From: Pterois miles
Taxonomy: Eukaryota; Chordata; Actinopteri; Perciformes; Scorpaenidae
DNA: 64,000 bases
Direction: 5' to 3'
Assembly (NCBI GenBank): GCA_947000775.1
Contig: CAMQGK010000328.1
Location: forward strand, 2,017,501 to 2,081,500
The translations under genes and the position numbers were made by a program. The notes beneath the pieces were generated by a model, which worked only from the letters and a program-made list of their open reading frames with translations, was not told the origin of the DNA and made no database searches. Shown piece after piece: positions 24,501 through 37,947 of this stretch (its first letter is position 1; each line of letters begins with the position of its first letter).

Positions 24501-27500
24501 TGGAGGTCACGCATACCAAAGTCTAAATGGAAACTATTATGGGATGAATGTACAATAGTTCCTTAACCTGTAGTCCTCAGAAAAACATTGTGTGGTTGGT
24601 ACTTTTGCAACATAAGTTCTTGCAAAAGAGTTTGTTGAGTTAATTACTGTCAATCTTGGAAGCTGCAGTAAGTTCAAGGAAACCGTTCTCACTCACAACT
24701 CACTTGGTCAGTGCCTCTCGCCGTCTGATAAGATGCACCAAAGCACCTTTCAGCATCTGCATGAGGAGCACCAGGCTTTCAACTAAGTCCCAAGTAAACG
24801 CCCTCTAAGGTTCAGAGTTTTACATTTTTAAATGGACGTGTGAAATGAGGCGTTTGTGAAACGATGGCGTCCTCTTCTCATTTCATGCCCATTGCTGCTT
24901 TGTGTCATGAGCATGCACCAGAAACAACAACAAAGATGGTGGACTTGCGGCTTTTTTACGTTTGGTTATCACTGCGCAGACTAATTATTCCTTTATATGT
25001 GAAATATGGAAGCCAAATCAGGAACGCATTAAACGTGGAAGCTGAATTTCCTCATTTAGTATGTTTTTGTTTTAGTATGTACTGTATGTAAAGATGCTGA
25101 TGACAGCAGAGTGATGACAGGAATCCCAGCCGTTCAAGCGGTGACGTATCCTGTCATGAAATGCACCTGATCCGTCCCTGGTTTTCTCGATGTTTCAAAC
25201 AGGAAACAACATGGCGGCCTGCTCGTAAACTTTCTGTTATTCCGTCTAAACAATCCACCAGAAGCTACTTCTGAAAGGATTTTAAGCGAGAAATAGGTCA
25301 CTGCTGAATCTCGTTTTATTTTAGAACTGGGTCACCTAGTTTAAGAGACTGGTCCAAGTTTCGTGAGTCGGACACATCATGCTGAATAGGCTCATTCACA
25401 TAAGGTTGAGATTTTTCAACTTTACGCAAATACAGACTGAAAACGTAAACCGTGGAACACTTGGCCGACCAATCCCGCAGCTTCATCAGTCGCTCAGCGT
25501 CTGTAGTGCTGGCCCACTGCGGTCCAACCAAAAGTAGGAATCTCTACCACTGATTCTGGTTTTAATATTAAATCCCATTGTCTACTACACTACTTCTACG
25601 ACCAATTTTTCACTCTCCATCTACTGTCCGCCCCTCTTTCCCCTCTCACCCCCCTCGCGGAGAGACCCCCAGCCGGTGACCCAGCAGAGCAGGCCCGGCT
25701 CCAGCTGGTGGGTGGGCGGAGGCAGGCAGGCGGGTCGAGCGTGGCCAGCCAGCAGCATGGAGGCGGACCGGTCCAGCTTCAGCAGGGCCAGGTCATAGTC
25801 TTTGGTCTCGTCGTCGTAGTATTGGTGTAGGTGGATCCGCTGAACTCGGGCCACTTCTTCAGTGGGGCTGCTGGGGTTGAGCAGGAGTTTACCCAGATAG
25901 ACCGTCCACACCGAGGGGGAGTAGAAACTGAAGCAGGAGGAAGACGAGGAGTAAAAGAGCATGTTACTGGGGCAATAAGCCATACTTTTCTCTTCTTAGT
26001 ACAAATTAAAATAATATTATATCCTTTGTATATATTAATACTTGAGCAACTGTTTTTGTCTCTCAAAACTCACTTTCTCTTTCCATCTGTCCACTGAAAT
26101 ATCAACACTAAATAAACTAAACACGCACTAAATGCTACACAAGCTTTTAATCCCCACACAAGGAACATTAAGAGAGAAGAACTGTTAATCCTCTCCAGGA
26201 TGTTGCAGCTATAGTTTTGGTCGCGGTCCAGCCAGCTGAGTCTGGCTTTGACAGACATGAGTGTATATGAACACATAAATGCGCTGGCTTTGAGTCAGAC
26301 AGGCTGTTACAGCTAAACCCTGAACACCAACGACAAAGCAGCAGGACTCAACATAAAAGGTTTGGAGGAAACAGAAAGATAAACGTACAAGTAAAACTAC
26401 TAGAAGTGCTTCATCAGGACGAGGAGGAGGAGGAGAAAAACTCTTTGTCTTGAAAGTACATTCTAACACCTCAATAAACTACTTCCTCCCATCTCTTCCT
26501 GCGCTTACCGGTCGTCATAGAAACAGTGAGCAGCGGACACCACCCATTGGCTGGAGATTAGCGCGCCCCCGCAGATGTGGGTACCTCGCACCTGAAGGCT
26601 GGCCTGCCATGGCCACTCCCCCTCCGTGGCATTGGTCCCCCCAACAATACGGCTGGAGAACTGCCTCAGGCCGCAGTCTGAATAAACACACAGGTATTAA
26701 AAAATACACAGCAGATATATGCTCAGCGTCCCAAGCACCTTGGATAACAGGGTGAATGTGGCACAGCGTTTTCCACGTTTTTAGATGGGGCATATGAACT
26801 GCCCCTTATTGACTCCTGCCATAATTACTACAGCCACTAGAGGTAGCCGTTGTCTTCTTGCACTCTTTCTAATATCCAGCAGGGGGCGACTCCTCTGGTT
26901 GTACAGAAGTCTATGAGAAAATGAGCTTACTTCTCTCTTGATTTATTTCCTCAGTAAACATTGTAAACATGAGTTTATGGTCTCAATCTTCTTCAATACA
27001 GCATGATGTTCATTTAGTAAATTATGGTCCCATTTAGAGTCAAATAGACCATAAAGCAGGGGATGCTTTAGGGCGGGGCTACCTTGTGATTGACAGGTCG
27101 CCACTACGGTGTTGTCTGGTCTAGGAGTTGTCTGTGTTTTCATCTTATAACTTTAACCCTGTCACAGTGTGTTTTCTGTTAATTTTAACATTCTGGTGAT
27201 CTAAAAATCTTTGTCAGCGTCCAGTTGTAATCTCTCCATGTCACCTCTGGTAGCAAAAAGCCAAGATGGTGCAGGTAAATACTGAACTCGAGGCTTCAAA
27301 ACTGTGGTCCACAAAACAATAGGTGGGCATCACGGTGACTATGTCCATCTTCTTATATACAATCCATGGGTGTATTGGTGAACCTACTAATAGGTGTAAG
27401 AGACCCCTGCTAACCCAGATCTATGAGGATGTTAACGGTTAACATTCAAAGCAAGTGCAACACATCAGGAAATTTAAATGCATAAAGTCAAAACAGCCAA

Positions 27501-30500
27501 AACTGAATTAAAGTGAAATACAAAAACATAAAAACAGTTTATCTTCTCACCACAGTGCATCTCATCTGAGGCGTCGGGGCAGTCGGTGACAAAGTCACAC
27601 TCTGGATTCGGCTTCTTCAGACACGTTCCATCAGCGCACACATAGGTCATATCTGTACACTGCACACCTGGACACACACACTGTGTTTAATGCTTTACCT
27701 TGCTGCTGTTAGAGCCTCCACGCAGTACATTTCAGGACTGAGAGTTGGTTTATCACAGAAGAATTACAATAAGCATTAACATTAACATTAACATTAACGC
27801 TAGTTTGTTTTAATGCCACTCATTTTTTACCACATTTATGCAACTTGCGATTAGGTTGTAGCTCAAACTTAAAGCTAGTGTCATATGAAACTAGAAAACC
27901 TAATGAATCCGTTGATACCAACCAAGTCATACTAGCCTGTTGAGAAGGACGTTAAATAACGCTCCAAACTTGCTGTAAGTTTTGGTGAGAAAAACTATTA
28001 TGTCCATTTTCAAAGGGGTCCCTTGACCTCTGACCTCCAGATGTGTGAATGTAAATGGGTTCTCTGGGTCCCCACCAGTCTCCCCTTTACAGACATGCCC
28101 ACTTTATGATAGTCCCAGTCAGTCTGGATCAAGTCATAGTCAAGTCAGCACTCTGACACACTGACAGCTGTTGTTGCCTGTTGGACTGCAGTTTGCCATG
28201 TTGTGATTGGAGCAGATTTTTGATGCTAAAGTCAGAACCTGGGAGGGTTTCTGGACAATATCTGTCATTGACTTTGTTGCTATATGATTTCCAATGATAA
28301 ATATCCATATATATTTGCACAAAGCAGCGTATTTGCGCACTCCCTGGTTGAAGGTACATTTTGAACAGATAAAAAATGTGCAATTAATCACGTGTAACTA
28401 TGGACAATCATGTGATTAAATATGTAAATCAGTTGACCGTCCTATTTAGAAAACATGGTGTCTCAGGTCAGAAGGTAAAATAATGCCACAAGAATTTGCA
28501 AAAGGCTGACACCTGATATGTTGTGTGATGTGATGTGATGGTGTGTGTATGTGATGTGATGTGATGTGATGTGATGGTGTGTGATGGTGTGTGTATGTGA
28601 TGTGATGGTGTGTGTATGTGATGTGATGGTGTGTGTATGTGATGTGATGTGATGTGATTTGTGATGGTGTGTGTATGTGATGTGATTTGTGATGTGATGT
28701 GATGGTGTGTGTATGTGATGTGATGGTTGTGATGTGATGTGATGGTGTGTGTATGTGATGTGATGTGATGTGATGTGATGGTGTGTGTATGTGATGTGAT
28801 GTGATGTGATGTGATGGTGGTGTGTGTATGTGATGTGATGTGATGTGATGGTGTGTGATATGTGATGTGATGTGATGTGATGTGATGGTGTGTGTATGTG
28901 ATGTGTGTATGTGATGTGATGGTGTGTGGTGTGTGATGTGATGTGATGTGATGTTGTGTGTATGTGATGTGATGTGATGTGATGGTGTGTGTATGTGATG
29001 TGATGTTGTGTGTATGTGATGTGATGTATGGTGTGTGATGTGATGTGATGTGATGTTGTGTGTATGTGATGTGATGTGATGTGATGGTGTGTGATGTGAT
29101 GTGATTTTGTGATGTGATGTTGTGTGTGATGTGATGTGATGTGATGTGATGGTGTGTGATGTGATGTGATGGTGTGTGATGTGATGTGATGTGATGTGAT
29201 GTGTGTGATGGTGTGTGATGTGATGGTGTGTGATGTGATGTGATGGTGTGTGATGTGATGTGATGTGAGGTGATGGTGTGTGATGTGATGTGATGTGATG
29301 TTGTGTGTATGTGATGTGATGTGATGTGATGTGTGTATGTGATGTGATGTGATGTGATGGTGTGTGTATGTGATGTGATGTGATGTGATGTGATGTTGTG
29401 TGTATGTGATGTGATGTGATGTGATGGTGTGTGATGTGATGTGATGTGATGGTGTGTATATGTGATGTGATGTGATGTGATGGTGTGTGATGTGATGGTG
29501 TGTGTATGTGATGGTGTGTGTATGTGATGTTTGTGTATGTGATGTGATGTGATGTGATGTGATGTTGTGTGTATGTGATGTGATGTGATGTGATGGTGTG
29601 TGTATGTGATGTGATGTGATGTGATGTGATGTTGTGTGTGATGTGATGTGATGTGATGTTGTGTGTATGTGATGTGATGTGATGTGATGTGATGTTGTGT
29701 GTGTGTGATGTGATGTGATGGTGTGTGATGTGATGTGATGGTGTGTATATGTGATGTGATGTGATGTGATGGTGTGTGTATGTGATGTGATGTTGTGTGA
29801 TGTGATGTGATGTGATGTTGTGTGATGTGATGGTGTGTGTATGTGATGGTGTGTGTATGTGATGGTGTGTGTTGTGATGGTGTGTGTATGTGTACACCGG
29901 CGGGTTTGTTACCATCAGTACAGTTCATCTCATCCGTTGCCTCGGGGCAGTCTGGGAGTTGATCACACACCTTGTAGTAGTCGACACACTGACTGTCCTC
30001 TGGACACTGGTACTGTGCCACACACACTGAAACACACACATACGCACACACGGAAATGTACCAGCTTGTGTGTCCATATGATCAATAACACAAGAAACAG
30101 AAAAGAAACAGAAAGATGAACAGCACAGCAGACTACTTCTGTTTGCTGCTTCATGTTACATGATGATCAATTTCTAATCGTTACATCATTGTTGATGCTG
30201 TCTGGCACAACTTATTTTAACTGACTTAACTCGCTTCACATATGTAACATACTTTACCGGTATGTAACATGAGTAACATGAGTTATTTAAACTCAGCCAT
30301 GGTCTTTTCCTAAACCTAACTAAGTAGTTGTGTTTCTATTCACGGTGTTAATCATGTGTTTAAAAACTACGACCGTTTCACAATGTGCGCCCGTCGCTGG
30401 TCCTCTCCAACGATCATACACATGTACGTCATTTTGGGAGTCATCAGCAAGCGACCTGTTCTGTCTTTTAGGTATGAGGGCATGTTGCAGTCAATGTGCG

Positions 30501-31220
30501 GCAACACGGATGTTTGGTTCATGATCCTGTGTCCTTTTGTTGTGTTGTTCAAGTGGCTGATAATCATTCATTTTGAAAAGAGGTGAAACATTATTTGACA
30601 GTAAATGCATCAACATTTAAATGCTTTGGGCTTCACTGGCTTTGAGTAATGATGATCACTTTTTAAGCTCTTACTTACTGTTAAAGGCTGTTCTTATAAA
30701 CCGTTTGTAGCTACACCTGTGAGAAAGTAATGCACTGTGGGTAATTAATTTGTGTGTAATACACATAACCGTGAACCAGGAAGTATAAAAAACGACAAAC
30801 ACCACGTAGGATGGAGTTGGTGGAGACGGCCGTTTGTGTCCTGTGTGAAACTGGATTTAAGTAACGCCACTTCCATACTTCAACCCAAAACTACCATCTT
30901 TTCCTAAACCTAACCAAGTGGTTTCCTGCGAAGATGGAAGTTTATTTTGAAAAGACTGTATATATTTAATGAACGGATACTGACGTGTTGCTGGACAACT
31001 GTAGGAAAATGCACAAGAAATGAGGAATAATTTTCATGAGATATTTGTTTCCTGTTTCAACAGAAAATAATGCACAACAAATGATGTGTGAATCAATTAA
31101 TTTAAAACATAAATGAATACCACAGTTCCTCTCGTCAAGTCCGTTGGGACAGTCCTTGATTCCATCGCAGGCAGGAACACACAGGCCGTTAATAGTGCAC
31201 AGAAACTGGCCTGGGCATGC

Positions 31221-31274
<54 letters not shown>

Positions 31275-34200
31275 ACAATACAATACAATACAATACAATA
31301 CAAATATAATCTGTTCATAAACACAGGTGTAGCAAAGCAAAAAATGTTACTGAGCAGCTCATTTATCCACATTTCTTGGCTTACGATCTGATAGGTTGAA
31401 GACTCTGTAGTGCAGCTGAAGTCCCGGCCCTGTGAGTGACACCTCTGATGTCATGACAACAGTGGTTGTCGTGGAGAGCAGGAAGAGGCGCTCATTGTAT
31501 GGCTGCAGGCCCCTGGTGCCGCACAGTCTGAGGGAGGGACGGAGACATTAAAATCCAATGGGAAGTGTTTCGCTGCAGAGACAGCAGGAAGGCTCTGATG
31601 GAGGTTTGAGAAGTGTTGTTTAAATAGCTATGAAGTGCCCTTCAGCAAGACACTTATCTCTCAGTTTGTCTGGCTAAATGCTGGCTAGAATGGGAGGATT
31701 TCTCTATATGGGACACTGCTGCCCCCTGTTGTTCAGTACAGAACACAATCATTGGATAAAACGTTTTTACTTGGTAACTTGGTCCATTTGTGTTTTTAAT
31801 GTATTATGAAACTAACTGAAAGGTCACGACTTGTATGGAAAACACCTGTCAAACACACACAGGTGTCAGTTAGATTTATATATTCATAACTGAAATAATT
31901 TATATTTTAATATCCACCCCTTGAGCTAAACTCCCAATGGCTGGTATCAGTGTTATTTATCAGATTTAAGTGGTTAAATACTAACCACTTAAAATAAATA
32001 AAGATGAAATAAAACTAAAAATTTCAATAAAAGCAAGGAGGAACAACCAAACAACACCACACAAATAATAATATTGATAATAATAATAATAAGAGTGGAA
32101 AGTGCATTGACATTCATCGAAATATGAATTATGATCGAAATGAAAGAAATAACATAATTTGATAATAAAAGAAGTACAAACAAATTAAAGTTAGCTGAAA
32201 GCTGATTGTGAGACAGTTGAAGAGGAGCTATGTCATCATATTAGAGAGAGCGTAAGAGAAGAAGAAGAAGACAACAGTAGCAGCCACGGTGGATCAGCCT
32301 ACCTGCGGTTCTGGATGATCCACTGGCCCTGGGTGCAGGCCTGGTTGTAGCCGGCTCTGCTCAACTCGTAGCCCTCAAACTCCAGAGACAAGCCCATCAT
32401 TACGCTGGGCGTCTGGAATCACACAAGACAAGAAACACAAAAATACAGTCAAGTTCAGAGCAGTTTACAGACCATCCATTCAACAGCACACATCATCACA
32501 GCAGGGCTTTTTCTATGGTGTTCCTCAAGGTCTTGATGTCTTAATGGGCTATTTTGGAGGGGTTATTGATCATTTTTATCACTTTTGATTGGTTAAAAAA
32601 ATGGTTAAATTTAGCATCAATTCTGTGTAACACGTTAGTAACTCAAAATCTGCTGAAACAACTTATGAGACATAATAGAGCATGAGGATGGACTTCATAT
32701 GCTTCTATCATAATGTTCTAAGCTCGCATACAGTTTTACAATTTATTTTAATTAGCTAATTAATTCATGATTATTTCTGATTTATGACTCGACACACAGT
32801 GCATCAGTGCAATTAATCTTCAGGCAGCGTTCAAACCACCTCTATGTGACATCTACTGTCGACCTGCTATCTCTCCTGTACCCCATAAAAAAAGACAAAA
32901 ACATGTCTGTTGTGGGTCTTTGAGGGTTAATACGAGCGGCTGTAAAAGAAATCATGAATCAATCAATCAGGAATTGGGGGACATGGATGAGGGAGTGTCT
33001 TACAGTAAAGCTCCAGGTACAGTTGGTGTCGGGGGGGTAGTAGCTGGGGAAGAAAGGCGTCCTCAGTGTCCCCTGGACCCCTGATACTGCCCTCAGCTCT
33101 ATAGTGGAGTTACAGTCTGACAAAGACAGACAAGCGTTACAATGCACAATAAAAACTCTACATTGTGGCATCAATGGATTTCAGCTACAAAATTAAAAGA
33201 TGAAAACTCGTCTCAGCGTGTCACATCGTATGAAACATTTCTGAACCAGTAAAAGAAGACCAGGTGGTCTTACCCTGGTGGTCCCAGGCTTGTGCAGACA
33301 GAGAGAAAGGGTCCTTGTAGTTGTACAGACCCTGTTTCCAAACCACCGTCATCCACTCGCCTGACGACAGGACACGAACCAAACGCTCCTGTCTGCTGCA
33401 GCCATACACACTGAGGACAGAGGGAACGACAGTCCTTCAGATTTTAATAAATTAAGAAAATAAGTTTGTTCTTACTAAATGTCTTTAATGTAACATCACA
33501 ATAACGCTCATTTCATACATTTTATTTATATACATTGTGTATATATTTATCAAGCACTGCACAGTAAATTTTAACTTAAATCCAAAATTTCATTGCTGGG
33601 ACTTAGTTGCAGAAACACCCAAAAAGAGTAAAAATATCCAAAAATATTTAGATGTATTTCTTTAGAGATGGGCTGACCGATGTGCCAAATATTAGCCTGA
33701 TATGTCCAATATGTGTGTAACTGTGTGGATGGACTCACGATGTGATGAGGTGAGTATCGGAGGGGGTGAGGGAGTTGTACACCAGCAGCCTGTCCCGGCA
33801 CTCAGGCAGCAGCCACTCCATGTGGAGCTCCAGCTGGGCGCCAGGGGCGGCCTGGAGGTGCCACATGCAGGAGGAGCGCTGCGTGTCGGGGCCGCGGAGA
33901 GCCACGGGGCTGCTGGACACCACCCTCTGGTAGCGGTAACAGTCTGGTGGGAAGGATACCAAAAACACTGACACTTAGAGCTCAGCTTCTTTATTTGTTT
34001 TTCGTTTGTTTGACTTGTGTCACAATAATAAACCAACTGAGCAGGTGATAACAATCAAAAACAAAAAGGAAATTACCGGACAAAAATAAATAATAATGTT
34101 AAAAAAAAACTAACAAAAACATGCAAGCGGCCGTTCAGGAAATGAAGATAAAGTGCTTTTTGAATTTTACAACGTGTTTGTTTTTTAAGAAACAACATTT

Positions 34201-37200
34201 GTGTTTGAAATATTTTGCCCAAATAATTAAAATGATTATTCCCACACTGCGTTTTGTTGTCCTCCAGTTGGAGACCAAACCAAAGAACTTGCTAAGAAGT
34301 GAAAGTCATTTGGTCATTTCATTGCAACATCAGCGCCCAGCAGCAGAGCTACGCTGCCGCCATTTTGGACCGAAAGCAACTTCCAGACGGCAGTAAAACA
34401 TCAACCTAAAAAGCGCCGTACATAAGTAAAACGAAATTATTTCTATTCTATTGTCATATTCTACTGAAATGGCCTGTGTTGAAAAATAAAATAGTATATA
34501 TCTAATAATCATTGTCAGTCCAATAGTGGCAGCGGCTGGACACCAGAGTTTCATCTCTTTGCTTCTATACTCTTTGACCAAACTTTATATTTTCAAACCT
34601 TAGAATACTTTGTTCATTATTATTGTTCATTATCCAATATTGAAAAAAAAAGATGTTCTGTGGTTTCAATGTCTGAATTTGTGTTGAAGTAAATGTGCCT
34701 TGATTTTACATCTACTGTGCTGTATAAACACAACCCCACCCTTGAACAATGATTGTCCAATCATAACGTAGCATCAGTGACTAATCACAGCACGTCAGTA
34801 AAGTGCTGGACTTCCCTACATGTTGAAGCATATTCATAAAGTAAAAATTATGCACAAGCAAATGAAAGTAAATACCAAAGGAGGCTTTCAAAAGCTCTAT
34901 GACTCTGAAGTCAGTTTCTGTGGGAAGCAGAACAAAAAGACAGAAGAGAAATTAAAGTTAAAAAAAAATCAAACACTTTCCTTTATCTCACTTTTTCAAA
35001 AGTCCTCGCACTCATTTCATTTCTCTCACCACTGACAGACAGCGAGGGGAGGTGGAGGAGGTATGGCCCTCTGTACCCCGTCAGGCCCTCCTCCAGGCTG
35101 GTGGTGACCTCCTCCAGTGTGACCCTCCCAACATGGCTGCCTGGCACAGACATCACTATCCAGAAGTGAGCCACAACGCTCCCCTCCCTGCAGAAACAAA
35201 GCCGAGACCACAATTCTCACAGCAGCTAAAGATGACAAAATTTAACTGGACTTTTAGTCCCTGGAACTACTTTTCAAGGAGCTCAGTGGTTCTTTCAGCC
35301 CACTGTTGTCTGTGTTTCCACCACAGTCTAAAGACCTGTGAAGATTAGGCTGCTGAGTCCGCTGACGTATGAAAAAGCAGCATGACATGAGACGACAGCA
35401 GTAAACACTGCAGGCTGCAGTTCAGCGTCGCCTGTTTGCATGCTGGAAAACAAAAAACATTAGGTTTTGTCTCAATCTGATGATATTTACTGTTGGATGT
35501 AATGAATGAAATGAAACTAAGTGCATCTGTCTCCACAGTGTATCATCTGTAGAGTGTTTGGGTTTTTTTTATTCATGCTTTAGAAAGTTAACGCTGTGAA
35601 ACAATCAGAAAATAACCTTTTTTTTTTTATCTCATTCAAAGCACCTCTTTCTTTTTTGTCTCTTTCTTTTATTTTAATGAGTCAGGATGCTGACAGCAGA
35701 GCCGACTTTACTTTCCTGAAATGGACCAAAATCAACTGAATAATTCCTTGTTTATGAATGAAGCAGTACAGCTTAAGCAACTTGACCAATCAGCGACTAT
35801 CATCCCTGCAAACTCAAAACTCAAAACTCGATGCTACGATACGATAAAATACTACACCACAATTTTTTGGAGGGTAAAAAGGTCCCAAAACTTAATTTAG
35901 GCCCTGGTCCCTGCAAGAGAAACACAATAAGCTCCTAAAAGGTTCCTAGCTCCGGGGGAAAGTTCCTGTGGAGGACACAGTTATGAAGTTTTAGCAAAAT
36001 GCATTATCATTTACATGCAGAAGGACCAACTGTCCCATTTTCAGGTGTCTTGTTGACGTGATTTTGTACCATGGCTTTGTTTTCACCCAGTCATTTGAAC
36101 CATATGATCCGTTTGAAGCACTACAAAGTTAAGATTGTTGCAGACTAGTGCAGATTTTACTTGAAAAAGATTAAAGCCTACAAGCACAGAGCTGGATATA
36201 CAGTTTACAGGCACAAAACTCAACTTTCAAGTTCTCCTTTTTTTTGATGATGAATGGATATAATATTGCATACATCAGTTCAAAACCCAGACTTGATTTT
36301 TGGGATCCGAGCTGGTGTTTATTGTTAAACGTGAGCCCAACACAAACACAGGAGGACCCATTTTAAATGTGAACTGCTTGATCCAGCCCAGTCGCTCAGC
36401 AGTTTGTGAAACAGTCTTGAAATTTAATTATATTGATTCGTGTACATAGACACAAATTCACTCATTCATTTCATTTTTTGTGATGGTCAGCACAAAATCA
36501 GTTTGCATTGTAGAAACAGTTGCATTAGATATTAACCAGCATCAACATGAGTAACAGAGTGAGCTGAGTAAAATCATCCACTACAAGTATTTACTGTAAC
36601 GTCTATTATAATAATTATTATTATTCTCCCATTTATTATTATTAGAAATGAAGAAGTTTGAGCCACGTACCCAAAGGCGAACACAGTGGTGTAGTTGAAG
36701 TATCGAGAAAGACTCGAGCCTTTCAGTATCTTCTTGACCTGAAACACAACAGGATCTTAACCACGTCATTCAGGTGAACGCCAGTGTCTGTATCTGAGGA
36801 ATTCATGGTCCCTGCTCACCAGGTTCTGTACCCCCTTGGCCTCTTTCTTGAATGTAGGGCTGTTGTGAGAGGACAGATCAGCAGAGAAGTTCCTGTTGAG
36901 GATGGACAGGTAGGCTGAGTACTGCTCCTGGACACGAGGCTCCAACACCCAGACCCTGTACTCTGTCCCAGAGACAGGTGGGAAGAGCAACACAGCATAA
37001 ATAAACAAGACTTAAAGGAACAGTTTGTGGGATCTGGTGGTATCTAGTAGTGGTTAGTCGGTGGCCCTTGGCATCGGACACAACACACAGGGTTTGTCCT
37101 TGTGTTTTTGGACGGGGCGAGGACGACATATATAGGCTTGTTACATGCATAATGTCCTTTCAAAATAAACTTATGCAAAAGGTAGGTTTGGGTAACACAG

Positions 37201-37901
37201 CGGTGGTTGACGTCAGCTTCACTGACTAATTAAATATTCCACAGTCATGTGACACTGGCCAGCTGAACGTGTCAGGGCTGTTTTGACTCAAACATCATAT
37301 AATCGTAGTGAAAATGTTTGGAAGTGATGCAGCCACCCATGTTTGTATTTATATACTTTTATTTTGTTAAAGTAATCTTTTCAGCACCATGGATAAGCCT
37401 CCTGAAGGAGTCTGAGGACTTCTTGAATGAACCGTTAGCATAGTGACAGGTTCTGTAAGGAAGAGACAGTCTAGCAGTTACTGTTGAAAACTGGGAGATT
37501 TTAGGATCTTACAGATATTTGTCAGGACAAACAGCTTGATACTGGGACGTCTGGTCACTGTAATGTAGACATAGACTAAAGTCTTGCACAGATTATTTCA
37601 TTATTATATTTCATCCTGAGGGGGTTATGAATGTCTGACCCAAATTTTATGCCAATTTAACCAACAGTTGTTTTCACAAACCACACGTCAGCCTGATGGA
37701 TCTAGAGCAAAAGTTCTCATCTTGGAGCCATCAATATCTGCACAACATTAATTATAATAAATTGAAAAAAGAAAGATCGAAAAAAAAAAAAAAAAAGAAA
37801 AAAAAAAAAAAAAAAAAAAAGGAAAAAAAAAAAAAAAGAAAAGAGAAAAAAAAAAGAAAAAAAAAAATTTTAAAATATAATTGAAAAAAAAAAAAAAAAA
37901 G

Positions 37902-37947
<46 letters not shown>

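Noticed and set aside
28446..30051. Two very long minus-strand open frames (about 490 and 527 codons)
   Set aside because: They are produced by a CATCA minisatellite without stops on that strand. Only the LDLa2 exon at their upstream end is coding.
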